A stretch of 64,000 nt of DNA, from the NCBI GenBank assembly GCA_934654805.1, contig CAKUGW010000001.1, forward strand, positions 41,417-105,416. Direction: 5' to 3'. This stretch comes from an uncultured Kiritimatiellota bacterium. Its GTDB lineage: Bacteria > Verrucomicrobiota > Kiritimatiellia > RFP12 > UBA1067. Below, in pieces: positions 1-6,933 of the stretch. Under the pieces are notes generated by a model. That model did not search any database, was not told the DNA's origin, and saw nothing but the letters and a program-made list of their open reading frames with translations. Numbering within the stretch: position 1 is the stretch's first letter; every line of letters starts with the position of its first letter. Both the position numbers and the translations under genes were made by a program.

Positions 1-1
1 G

Positions 2-1273
2 ACGCGGCAAGAGGGGCCTGAAGGGCAAGAGAGACCTGAGGCCTCAAGTCTCTCGCGTCTCCCTGGTCCCTCCAGTCAGCCCTCTCAATCTCTCGCGCCG
101 CTCGCCGAAGCCCTTCGCGCCGCCCTTGACCTCTACATCGTCAAGCGCGACGACCTGAAGACCGTCATCGCGGGCTATCCGTGGTTCCTCGACTGGGGAC
201 GCGACACCTTCATCTTCCTGCGCAGCCTGATCGCCGCCGGCGAGACGGACATCGCCCTCAAGATCCTCGCGGCGTTCGCGGCCTTCGAGGAGAACGGGAC
301 GCTGCCGAACATCATCTACGGCAAGACGGCCGGCAATCGCGACACGACGGACGCGCCGCTCTGGTTCATCCGCTGTGTGGAGGAGGTGGAAAGGTGGAAG
401 AGTGGAAAGGTGGAGGCCTGCGGTGAAACGTTGGCGGTGTTGAAGAAGACGTGCGATTCGATTGTCGACAACTACCTGAAGGGGACGCCGAACGGCATTC
501 GCGTCGATCCCGACTCGGGGCTCGTCTGGTCGCCGTCGCACTTCACGTGGATGGACACGAACTATCCGGCCTGCACGCCGCGCGTCGGCTATCCCGTCGA
601 GATCCAGGCGCTCTGGATCTCGGCGCTGCGCTACCTCGGCCGCGACACGCTCGCCGACCAGGCCCTCGCCTCGGTGAAGCGCCTTTTCAAGCGCCCCGCC
701 GCACCCCACCCAGCCCATCTCACCACGCAACACCCCTCACCTCTCACTTCTCATCCCCCATCTCTCGGCTACTACGACTGCCTCGCGGCGCCGCACGGCG
801 AGCCGGCGTGTGCGGCGGTGCCGGAGGACACGGTTCGCCCGAACCAGCTGTTCCTGATCACGCTGGGCGTCCTGGACGACAAGTCGATTCTCGCGGCGAC
901 GGAGGAACTGCTCGTGCCGGGCGGCATCCGCTCGCTCAATGCGGAGAACCCCCTCTATCGCGGCGTCTACGCGGGCGACGAGGACACGGCGCGCAAGCCC
1001 GCCTACCACAACGGCACGGTCTGGGCGTGGCCGTTCCCGCTTTACGCCGAGGCGCTCGTCGCGACGGGCGCCTGCTCGCGCGACGTCGCGCGGTCGCTGC
1101 TGGCGGGCGCGGTCGAGAACCTCAACGCGGGCTGCCTCGGCCACCTGAGCGAGAATGCGGACGGCGACGCGCCGCACGCGCAGAAGGGCTGCACGGCGCA
1201 GGCCTGGAGCGATTCGGAGCTCCTGCGCGTCTGGCTGAAGCTGTCGCGTCAGCCGACGTCGGTTTTGGTATAA
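2..1273 (+). CDS. Glycogen debranching enzyme C-terminal domain (amylo-alpha-1,6-glucosidase, GH133-like), 5' end outside window
   Basis: The frame is open from base 2, so the gene starts upstream of the window; 423 residues are visible. The segment YPWFLDWGRD (about nt 176-208), the block YHNGTVWAWPF (about nt 1000-1035) and the closing CTAQAWSDSELLR are signatures of the (alpha/alpha)6 barrel of GDE_C/GH133 enzymes, which hydrolyse alpha-1,6 branch points of glycogen-type glucans, normally in the cytoplasm. Three low-complexity stretches (nt 7-98, 377-416, 698-767) interrupt the conserved fold in frame and look like inserted repeats. The stop codon overlaps the -10 element of the next gene. 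Family assignment is firm; the substrate is inferred. Confidence 0.88.
   Translation, partial: TRQEGPEGQERPEASSLSRLPGPSSQPSQSLAPLAEALRAALDLYIVKRDDLKTVIAGYPWFLDWGRDTFIFLRSLIAAGETDIALKILAAFAAFEENGTLPNIIYGKTAGNRDTTDAPLWFIRCVEEVERWKSGKVEACGETLAVLKKTCDSIVDNYLKGTPNGIRVDPDSGLVWSPSHFTWMDTNYPACTPRVGYPVEIQALWISALRYLGRDTLADQALASVKRLFKRPAAPHPAHLTTQHPSPLTSHPPSLGYYDCLAAPHGEPACAAVPEDTVRPNQLFLITLGVLDDKSILAATEELLVPGGIRSLNAENPLYRGVYAGDEDTARKPAYHNGTVWAWPFPLYAEALVATGACSRDVARSLLAGAVENLNAGCLGHLSENADGDAPHAQKGCTAQAWSDSELLRVWLKLSRQPTSVLV
7..98. repeat. In-frame low-complexity insert 1 of the debranching enzyme
   Basis: A purine-rich half (about nt 7-40) is followed by a pyrimidine-rich half (about nt 41-98). It is translated as a Ser/Pro/Gln-rich linker just before the conserved barrel. 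The composition differs sharply from the flanking codons and resembles the waaA insert at 7915-8003, which also has a purine half followed by a pyrimidine half. Confidence 0.5.
377..416. repeat. In-frame GTGGAAAGG-type repeat in the debranching enzyme
   Basis: This purine-rich tract encodes VERWKSGKVE. Bases 384-414 match 20923-20953 in cysS at 29 of 31 positions by eye, in the same reading frame, although the two proteins are unrelated. It is therefore a dispersed repeat rather than part of the enzyme fold. Confidence 0.75.
698..767. repeat. In-frame CTCATCCC-type repeat in the debranching enzyme
   Basis: This pyrimidine-rich tract encodes a His/Pro/Ser/Leu-rich segment containing LTSHPPSL. 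It shares the 13-mer CCCTCACCTCTCA with mutS (27694-27740) and CTCATCCCCCA with both mutS and cysS (21121-21168), in the same frame each time. Confidence 0.72.
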
Positions 1274-1274
1274 T
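1264..1274 (+). promoter_or_regulatory. Extended -10 promoter of the kinase-like gene
   Basis: TTTGG-TATAAT with the hexamer at 1269-1274, 28 bp before the ATG at 1303. It overlaps the stop codon of the debranching enzyme. No good -35 is visible. The same TTTGG/C-TATAAT form recurs throughout the window. Confidence 0.65.
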
Positions 1275-1302
1275 GTGGCGAAAACGAAAGGAAAGGTGCA
1301 GA

Positions 1303-2415
1303 ATGGAACTCTCGATCCTCATCAACAAGTTCAACATCAAGGGGCGGCTCGTCGCGCTGCAGCCGTTCGGGAACGGCAACATCAACGACACGTTCCTCGC
1401 GATCTACCGCAACACCTTCACCGAGACGCAGGTCATCCTGCAGCGCGTCAACCGCAACGTCTTCCCCAAGCCGGAAGTGATCATGTCGAACATGCACACG
1501 GTCACCAAGCACTGCCACGAAAAGCTGGAGGACGATGCGGCGAAGGGGATCGACGACCGCGTCTGGCAGATGCCGCGCATCATCAAGGCGAAGGACGCGA
1601 AGGACTACGTGACCGACGAGCAGGGCGAGGTCTGGCGCGTCATCACGCGCATCATGTCCGCCCACGCCTTCGACGTCGCGCAGGGCCCCGAGCACGCGAT
1701 GGAGTGCGGCGCGGCGCTCGGCCACTTCCACTACCTCATTTCCGACATGAACCCGAAGGACATCGCCGACCCGCTGCCCGGCTTCCACATCACGTCGGGC
1801 TACCTGAAGGCGTATGACAGGACGCTGAAGACCGCGAACGCGAGGGGGCTCCTGAAGAGCTCGATGGAGGCGAAGCGCCTCGCGAAGTTCGTCGAGGATC
1901 GCCGCGACCTCGCGCTCTGCCTGGAGAAGGCGCAGAAGAAGGGCGAGCTCAGGAAGCGCATGTTCCACGGCGACCCGAAGGTCAACAACATCATGATCGA
2001 CGACGTGACCGGCAAGGGCACGGCGATGATCGACCTCGACACGGTGAGCCCCGGCCTCATCCACATGGACTTCGGCGACGCGCTGCGCTCGATCTGCAAC
2101 CCGGCGGGCGAGGAGGAGACGAATCTCGCGAAGGTCGTCTTCGACGAGGACCTCTGCACGGCGTTCTGCAAGGGCTACATGCGCGAGGCGGGCGCGTTCC
2201 TGACGGACGCCGACCGAGCCTACCTCTACGACTCGATCCGGCTGCTGCCGTTCGAGTTGGGGCTGAGGTTCTTCCAGGACTACCTGAACGGGAACGTCTA
2301 CTTCAAGACGAAGACGCCGGAGCAGAACCTGAACCGCGCGCGCGTCCAGTTCCGCCTCTGCGAGTCGGTCGAGGCGCGCGAGCGCTCGATCCGTGCCGTC
2401 CTGAAGAAGCTGTGA
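1303..2415 (+). CDS. Aminoglycoside-phosphotransferase-fold sugar kinase, possibly N-acetylhexosamine 1-kinase-like
   Basis: The 370-residue protein has the APH/choline-kinase fold. An N-terminal nucleotide loop around FGNGNINDTF (residues 24-33) is followed by the catalytic loop HGDPKVNNIM and the metal-binding MIDLDTVSPG (about residues 223-251). Relatives of this length include NahK-type N-acetylhexosamine 1-kinases, often annotated as mucin desulfatase or phosphotransferase. Transfer of ATP phosphate to a sugar or amino sugar is the likely reaction, but the substrate cannot be read from sequence. The start at 1303 follows GAAAGG and a clear extended -10. It is directly followed by altronate dehydratase, which suggests shared sugar or uronate use. 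Confidence 0.75.
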   Translation: MELSILINKFNIKGRLVALQPFGNGNINDTFLAIYRNTFTETQVILQRVNRNVFPKPEVIMSNMHTVTKHCHEKLEDDAAKGIDDRVWQMPRIIKAKDAKDYVTDEQGEVWRVITRIMSAHAFDVAQGPEHAMECGAALGHFHYLISDMNPKDIADPLPGFHITSGYLKAYDRTLKTANARGLLKSSMEAKRLAKFVEDRRDLALCLEKAQKKGELRKRMFHGDPKVNNIMIDDVTGKGTAMIDLDTVSPGLIHMDFGDALRSICNPAGEEETNLAKVVFDEDLCTAFCKGYMREAGAFLTDADRAYLYDSIRLLPFELGLRFFQDYLNGNVYFKTKTPEQNLNRARVQFRLCESVEARERSIRAVLKKL

Positions 2416-2468
2416 TCGCGCACGCCGTCAAAACGTCAGTCAGGAAGCAGGAGACGAGGCGCTTTCCC

Positions 2469-3818
2469 ATGGTCATCCATCCGTCAGACAACGTCGAGGT
2501 CCGCGAGGACGGGCACAAGTACGCGCGGCGCGACATCGCCGCCGGCGAAAACATCATCAAGTACGGCATGCCCATCGGGCACGCGACGCGCGCGATCGCG
2601 AAGGGCGAGCACGTCCACGTCGACAACGTGAAGACGAACCTCGGCGAGGCGCTGGCGTACCGCTACGAGCCGTCGTTCACGGACGTTGCGCGCATGCCCG
2701 CGCCGACGATCCGCGCGTACCGCCATCCCGACGGGCGCATCGGCATCCGCAACGACCTCTGGGTCGTTCCGCTCGTCGGGTGCGTGAACCGCCTGGCCGA
2801 ACGCCTCGCCGCGAGCTGCGGCGGCCTCGCGCTGACGCATCCCTACGGCTGCTCTCAGATGGGGGAGGACCATGAGCGGACGGCGAACATGCTTGCGCAG
2901 TTCTGCCGCCACCCGAACGCGGGCGGCGTCCTCGTCGTCGCGCTCGGCTGCGAGAACAACACGCTGGAGAGCTTCAAGGTGCGCCTGGGCGACTACTCGA
3001 ATCTCAACATCCGCTTCCTGCGCGCGCAGGATCCGGGCGACGAGTACGAGAGGGGGCTTGCGCTCCTGAAGGAGCTTGAGGCGGCGCGCCCGAAGGACCG
3101 CGTCGAGGTCCCGGCGTCCGAGCTCGTCGTGGGGCTCAAGTGCGGCGGGTCGGACGGCTTTTCGGGCCTCACGGCGAATCCGCTCGTCGGCCGCTTCTCC
3201 GACTGGCTCGCGGCGCGCGGCGGCTCGACGGTCCTCACCGAGGTGCCGGAGATGTTCGGCGCGGAGACGCTGCTCATGAAGCGGTGCCGCACGCGCGGCG
3301 TCTTCGACAAGTGCGTGAAGATGATCAACGACTTCAAGGGCTACTACGCCGCGCACCACCAGGTCTGCTACGAGAACCCCTCGCCCGGCAACAAGGCGGG
3401 CGGCATCACGACGCTGGAGGACAAGTCGCTCGGCTGCGTGCAGAAGGGCGGCTCGGCGCCGGTCGAGGACGTGCTCGGCTACGGCGAAAGCGTGAAGAGG
3501 CACGGGCTCTCGCTCCTGACGGGGCCCGGCAACGACCTCGTGGCCTCGACGGTGCTTGCGGCGGCGGGCTGCCACCTCATCCTCTTCACGACGGGGCGCG
3601 GCACGCCGTTCGGCTGCGTCATCCCGACGCTCAAGGTCGCGACGAACGACGCGCTTGCGGCGAACAAGCCGAACTGGATCGACTGGAACGCGATGTCGAA
3701 TCCCGACGTCGAGGCGTTCGCGCGGAAGGTGCTGGCGGTCGCGGGCGGCGAGAAGGCGAAGAACGAGCTGAACGGCGCGCAGGGCATCGCGATCTTCAAG
3801 GACGGCGTGACGCTGTAG
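2469..3818 (+). CDS. uxaA: UxaA-family altronate dehydratase
   Basis: This 449-residue protein covers the full UxaA length. An N-terminal SAF domain (about residues 1-80) precedes the catalytic part, which carries CGGSDGFSG, the ITTLEDKSLGCVQKGG stretch and TTGRGTPFG near the end. UxaA enzymes dehydrate D-altronate to 2-keto-3-deoxygluconate in the hexuronate pathway, using Fe2+ or another divalent metal. The start was set at ATG 2469 because family homology begins at IHPSDNV; an in-frame GTG at 2412 overlapping the previous stop (GTGA) would add 19 unconserved residues. Probably co-transcribed with the kinase upstream. Related UxaA-like dehydratases act on other sugar acids, so the substrate is inferred. 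Confidence 0.85.
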   Translation: MVIHPSDNVEVREDGHKYARRDIAAGENIIKYGMPIGHATRAIAKGEHVHVDNVKTNLGEALAYRYEPSFTDVARMPAPTIRAYRHPDGRIGIRNDLWVVPLVGCVNRLAERLAASCGGLALTHPYGCSQMGEDHERTANMLAQFCRHPNAGGVLVVALGCENNTLESFKVRLGDYSNLNIRFLRAQDPGDEYERGLALLKELEAARPKDRVEVPASELVVGLKCGGSDGFSGLTANPLVGRFSDWLAARGGSTVLTEVPEMFGAETLLMKRCRTRGVFDKCVKMINDFKGYYAAHHQVCYENPSPGNKAGGITTLEDKSLGCVQKGGSAPVEDVLGYGESVKRHGLSLLTGPGNDLVASTVLAAAGCHLILFTTGRGTPFGCVIPTLKVATNDALAANKPNWIDWNAMSNPDVEAFARKVLAVAGGEKAKNELNGAQGIAIFKDGVTL

Positions 3819-3993
3819 CCCAGACGGGGCGCGCCAGTCGTTTCAGGTCGGCCGAATATGTGCGTGTTCCCGCAGATCACAAATGATGGCATAGTGCCCT
3901 AATGTGCCCTAATGGCCGGAGAGGCCGTCAAGGCGGTTGTACTGGGAAAGCGCGGCAATGCTTTCGTTTTCCCCGCTTTTCTTGCGGTTATGC
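3819..3993. other. Intergenic, no gene seen
   Basis: Spacer between the convergent altronate dehydratase gene and the tRNA cluster. It holds a short direct repeat (TGCCCTAATG twice, about 3894-3913). No convincing terminator with a T-run is visible on either strand. Confidence 0.5.
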
Positions 3994-4070
3994 TGGTCGG
4001 ACCGACGAGATTTGAACTCGTGACCTTTTGCACCCCAAGCAAACGCGCTACCAGGCTGCGCTACGGTCCG
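3994..4070 (-). tRNA. tRNA-Pro (anticodon GGG)
   Basis: Cloverleaf on the minus strand: acceptor CGGACCG pairs with CGGTCCG, the anticodon loop TTGGGGT gives GGG (reads CCC), and the T-arm contains GTTCAAATC. The 3' CCA is encoded (4.0 kb end). Last gene of a three-tRNA unit. Confidence 0.93.
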
Positions 4071-4103
4071 ACAAGGGCTTGAAGCCAAAAACCAGAACTG
4101 AAT

Positions 4104-4180
<77 letters not shown>

Positions 4181-4198
4181 ATCTGGTTGCTTTCGAAA

Positions 4199-4275
4199 TG
4201 GCGGGGCTGGCGGGAGTCGAACCCACAACCCTCAGATTCGTAGTCTGATGCTCTATCCAGTTGAGCTACAGCCCC
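4199..4275 (-). tRNA. tRNA-Arg (anticodon ACG)
   Basis: Minus-strand cloverleaf: acceptor GGGGCTG with CAGCCCC, anticodon loop CTACGAA (ACG, normally modified to ICG), T-arm GGTTCGACTCC, encoded CCA. First gene of the cluster. Confidence 0.93.
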
Positions 4276-4294
4276 AAAATCGAAAACAGTGCGT

Positions 4295-4323
4295 AGTATA
4301 CTCTTTTTCGCTCAGCCGCGCAA
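4295..4323 (-). promoter_or_regulatory. Promoter of the Arg-fMet-Pro tRNA unit
   Basis: On the minus strand, TTGCGC (4318-4323) and TATACT (4295-4300) are separated by 17 bp and lie about 20 bp before the first tRNA. This is a standard sigma-70-type promoter. Confidence 0.7.
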
Positions 4324-4659
4324 GGGGGGTACTGAAAAAAAATTTCAAGCCTTCGCATGGCCTTCTCATGTGGGGCAGGAGATGGGGCGAAATGTGGGGG
4401 CGCAGACGCATCTTTGGCCGTGTCGAGTTGCAGAAGGGTCGAGTTGTCGTGGTTGGCCGTGGAGGTCGGGCACGGGTGACGCCTTTGCTGGGGTTCGGCG
4501 AGAAATCGGGATAAGCTGTCCCGAAAAAACCGGGATAAGGGTGGGATTTTCAAGCGCCCTTGACGGGATGGCCCCTGTTTTGGTATCATACGCGCCAATT
4601 CCATCTGGATCGGGCTCTCTTCAGCTGCCCGAACGGTCAGGAAAGAAAGGAAAAAGAAA
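4324..4659. other. Leader and spacer upstream of rpmI
   Basis: About 340 bp without a credible gene. It contains two copies of CGGGATAAG (4507-4515 and 4531-4539) flanking a TCCCG/CGGGA dyad, then the rpmI promoter and a roughly 65-nt leader. infC, which usually precedes rpmI, is not here. Confidence 0.6.
4560..4589 (+). promoter_or_regulatory. Promoter of rpmI-rplT
   Basis: TTGACG (4560-4565), an 18-bp spacer, then TATCAT (4584-4589) within an extended TTTTGG-TATCAT. The transcript would have a leader of about 65 nt before the rpmI ATG. Confidence 0.75.
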
Positions 4660-4860
4660 ATGCCGAAGATGAAGACGAAGAAGTGCGCCGTCAAGCGCAT
4701 GAAGCTCTCGAAGACCGGTAAGGTCCTTCGTTCGCAGGGCGGTCACGCCCACCTCAACAACGGTAAGAAGCGCAACCGCAAGAACAACCTCTGCGGTCGC
4801 ACCGCCATTGAGTCCCTCAAAGTCACCAAGACCTACGCGCGCGCGCTGCAGGGTCGCTAA
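4660..4860 (+). CDS. rpmI: 50S ribosomal protein L35
   Basis: A 66-residue basic protein of standard L35 length. It starts MPKMKTKKCAVKRMK and contains the conserved region around RSQGGHAHLNNGKKRN. It is a late-assembly component of the large subunit. RBS-like AGGAAAAAG precedes the ATG, and rplT follows 20 bp downstream, as in most bacteria. The usual third partner, infC, is missing upstream, so translation-level control by L20 (if present) would act on rpmI directly. Start and identity are unambiguous. Confidence 0.96.
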   Translation: MPKMKTKKCAVKRMKLSKTGKVLRSQGGHAHLNNGKKRNRKNNLCGRTAIESLKVTKTYARALQGR

Positions 4861-4880
4861 TGTTTAAGGAGTAAACTACC

Positions 4881-5228
4881 ATGCGTGTTACGAATGCTCC
4901 CGCTTCCCGCGAACGCCGCCGCCGCCGCCTTGAACTGGCGAAGGGCTTCTATGGCGCCCGCTCCAAACTCTTCCGCACGGCGACCGAGGCGGTCGATCGC
5001 GCGATGCGCCTCTCGACCGAGCACCGCAAGCTCAAGAAGCGCGATTTCCGCCAGCTCTGGATCGGTCGCGTCAACGCGGCGGCGCGCCAGGAGGGAATCA
5101 GCTACTCGAAGCTCATGGCGGGCCTCATCAAGGCCGGCGTGACGCTGAACCGCAAGATGCTCTCCGAGATCGCGATTCAGGATCCGGCGGGCTTCAAGGC
5201 GATTGTCGAGATCGCGAAGAACGCCTAA
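4881..5228 (+). CDS. rplT: 50S ribosomal protein L20
   Basis: A 115-residue protein with the long basic N-terminal helix (ERRRRRLELAKGFYGARSKL) and the globular C-terminal part (LWIGRVNAAARQEG...YSKLMAGL) of L20. It binds 23S rRNA early in 50S assembly and in many bacteria represses its own operon. The start follows TAAGGAG. It is last in the two-gene unit and is followed at once by a strong hairpin terminator. Confidence 0.97.
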   Translation: MRVTNAPASRERRRRRLELAKGFYGARSKLFRTATEAVDRAMRLSTEHRKLKKRDFRQLWIGRVNAAARQEGISYSKLMAGLIKAGVTLNRKMLSEIAIQDPAGFKAIVEIAKNA

Positions 5229-5258
5229 GTCTTTCAGGCTTGGCAAAGCTGAATGAAG

Positions 5259-5295
5259 GTTTCGGTCGCTGCACGAACGGCGACCGAAACTTTTT
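5259..5295 (+). terminator. Rho-independent terminator after rplT
   Basis: A perfect 11-bp stem (GTTTCGGTCGC at 5259-5269 with GCGACCGAAAC at 5280-5290), 10-nt loop and TTTTT at 5291-5295. The T-run doubles as the upstream part of the next gene's extended -10. Confidence 0.9.
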
Positions 5296-5303
5296 GGCAT
5301 AAT
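5293..5303 (+). promoter_or_regulatory. Extended -10 promoter of the methyltransferase gene
   Basis: TTTGG-CATAAT with the hexamer at 5298-5303, only 11 bp before ATG 5315, so the mRNA leader would be about 4 nt or absent. It is fused to the T-run of the preceding terminator. Confidence 0.6.
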
Positions 5304-5314
5304 CCTTCCAAATC

Positions 5315-6148
5315 ATGGACGATTACGAACTTCTCGATTCGGGTGACGGACGCAAGCTGGAGCGCTTCGGAAAATACGTTCTGGCGCGTCCGTGCTCCCA
5401 GGCTCTCTGGCGTCCGGCGAAGAGCCCGGCGGACTGGTCGCGCGCCGACGCCGCCTTTGACCGCGAGGACGGCAACCGCTGGCACGGCCGCTCGAACCTG
5501 CCGAAGGACTGGCCGATCGAGACGGCCGGGATCCGCTTCAGGCTCGGCGGCACGGACTTCGGACACCTCGGCATCTTCCCGGAGCAGCGCGCGCAGTGGA
5601 AGTGGATACGCGAGAAAGCAAGACGTGCGAAGGGCGAAGGAAGAGACGTGCGTGCGCTCAACCTTTTCGCCTATTCCGGCGGCAGCACGTTGGCGGCGGC
5701 GCTCGGCGGGGCGGAGGTCTGCCACCTCGACGCCTCGAAGGGCATGGTCGAGTGGGCGCGCGAGAACGCGCGGCTGAACGGCCTCGCCGACCACCCGATC
5801 CGATGGATCGTCGATGACGCGCACAAGTTCATGCGGCGCGAGATCCGGCGCGGGCGGAAGTACGAGGCGGTCATTCTCGACCCGCCGACGTTCGGGCGCG
5901 GCGCGGGCGGCGAGATGTACAAGATCGAGCGCGACCTTCAGGAGACGCTGGGGCTGGTGAAGGAGCTTCTCTCCGACCGCCCGGCGTTCGTCCTGTTCTC
6001 GTCCCACACGCCGGGGCTTTCCGAGGTCGTCGCGCAGAACGTCCTGGGGCAGCTGTTCCCGTCCGCGAAGCTGGAGGCGGGCGAAATGCTGCTCGAAGGC
6101 GCGTCCCTGTCGTGCCCGAGCGGCATCTACTGCCGCGCAGTGTGGTAA
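5315..6148 (+). CDS. Class I SAM-dependent methyltransferase, RlmI/RlmK-like (COG1092)
   Basis: The 277-residue protein has a Rossmann methyltransferase domain from about residue 110. Motif I is LNLFAYSGGSTLAAALGG, the acidic strand is VCHLDASKGMVEWARENA, and the catalytic-type motif is VILDPPTFGRG. These match the C-terminal domain of large-subunit rRNA m5C/m2G methyltransferases such as RlmI and RlmK. It lacks an N-terminal PUA domain and is shorter than RlmI (about 400 residues). Target RNA and base are inferred. A small purine-rich block (nt 5613-5652, KARRAKGEGRD) before motif I may be an insert. Monocistronic, between its own promoter and that of the next gene. Confidence 0.82.
   Translation: MDDYELLDSGDGRKLERFGKYVLARPCSQALWRPAKSPADWSRADAAFDREDGNRWHGRSNLPKDWPIETAGIRFRLGGTDFGHLGIFPEQRAQWKWIREKARRAKGEGRDVRALNLFAYSGGSTLAAALGGAEVCHLDASKGMVEWARENARLNGLADHPIRWIVDDAHKFMRREIRRGRKYEAVILDPPTFGRGAGGEMYKIERDLQETLGLVKELLSDRPAFVLFSSHTPGLSEVVAQNVLGQLFPSAKLEAGEMLLEGASLSCPSGIYCRAVW
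5613..5652. repeat. Possible in-frame purine-rich insert in the methyltransferase
   Basis: A short tract with AGACGTGCG twice around AAGGGCGAAGGAAG, encoding KARRAKGEGRD just before motif I. It resembles the other in-frame repeats in composition but has no clear second copy in the window, so it is a weaker case. Confidence 0.35.
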
Positions 6149-6149
6149 A

Positions 6150-6160
6150 TTTGCTATAAT
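6150..6160 (+). promoter_or_regulatory. Extended -10 promoter of the NeuD-like gene
   Basis: TTTGC-TATAAT with the hexamer at 6155-6160, immediately after the methyltransferase stop and 28 bp before ATG 6189. AAAGGAG serves as the ribosome binding site. Confidence 0.7.
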
Positions 6161-6188
6161 GTCCCGTCAAGCGAAAGGAGATTGAGAC

Positions 6189-6821
6189 ATGAGAGAGCTT
6201 TTCATCGTGGGCGCCGGCGGCTTCGGCCGCGAGGCGGTGTGGACGGTTGAGCGCATCAACGCGGCGGCGGGCGAGCCGCTGTGGCGCGTCGTCGGCTTTG
6301 CGGACGACGACCCGGCGAAGGCCAGCGGCAATTTCGAGGGCTATCCGCTGCTGGGCTCGATCGAGAAGGCCGCGAAGGACAATCCCGGCGCGTCCGTCTT
6401 CATCGCCATCGGCGACAACGCGATTCGCCGCCGCATCTACGCGCAGCTGCGCGGGTTCGACTTCCCGGCGCTCATCGACCCCTCGGCGCAGGTCTCGCCG
6501 ACGACGGAGTTCAAGCACGGCACGTTCATCGCCGTCGAGGCGGTCGTCTCCGTCGGCACGGAGATCGGCAAGTTCGTCGTCATCAACGCGCGCGCGGGCG
6601 TCGGGCACGACTCGGTCGTCGGCGACTTCGCGAACATCGCGCCCGGCGTCTCGCTCTCCGGCCACACGACGATCGGCGCGGACGTCTTCATGGGCACGAA
6701 CAGCTGCACGGCGCCCGGCATGAAAGTCGGCGACGGCGCGAAGGTCGCCTGCGGCACGCCCGTCCTGGCGAACGTGCCCGCCGGCACGACGCTGAGCCCG
6801 TTCGGCTTGCTGAAGGCCTGA
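6189..6821 (+). CDS. NeuD/PglD-family sugar O- or N-acyltransferase
   Basis: The 210-residue protein has the two-part NeuD/PglD layout. An N-terminal Rossmann-like nucleotide-sugar domain (FIVGAGGFGREA, residues 5-16; WRVVGFADDDP) precedes a left-handed beta-helix of hexapeptide repeats (about residues 95-200, including VINARAGVGHDSVVGDF). The conserved catalytic histidine is in GVGHDS. Such enzymes transfer acetyl groups from acetyl-CoA to amino sugars or sialic-type sugars used in surface polysaccharide. The start follows AAAGGAG. No companion aminotransferase or glycosyltransferase is adjacent apart from waaA downstream, so the pathway is open. Confidence 0.85.
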   Translation: MRELFIVGAGGFGREAVWTVERINAAAGEPLWRVVGFADDDPAKASGNFEGYPLLGSIEKAAKDNPGASVFIAIGDNAIRRRIYAQLRGFDFPALIDPSAQVSPTTEFKHGTFIAVEAVVSVGTEIGKFVVINARAGVGHDSVVGDFANIAPGVSLSGHTTIGADVFMGTNSCTAPGMKVGDGAKVACGTPVLANVPAGTTLSPFGLLKA

Positions 6822-6824
6822 CAG

Positions 6825-6905
6825 TTTCGGACTGCGGATGGAGGCGGATGGGCGCGGATGGCCCTGTCCCCCGCAAGTCCGTGGCGATCCGTGAAATCCG
6901 TGGTT
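6825..6905. repeat. GCGGATG/ATCCGTGG low-complexity repeat with GGGGACAGG-like motif
   Basis: Intergenic tract with GCGGATGG repeated three times, then CCGTGGCGATCCGTGAAATC, with a GGCCCTGTCCCC (reverse of GGGGACAGGGCC) between. The related GGGGACAG motif also occurs at 30415, 32054 and 37439. A tentative -10 TAGAAT lies at 6906-6911 just before waaA. Confidence 0.5.
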
Positions 6906-6933
6906 TAGAATCTAGCCGAAGGAAAGCCTTGGA

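Noticed and set aside
4289..4672. Reading frame of 127 codons upstream of rpmI, in the position of infC
   Set aside because: No IF3 motifs, low-complexity content, and the rpmI promoter lies inside it.
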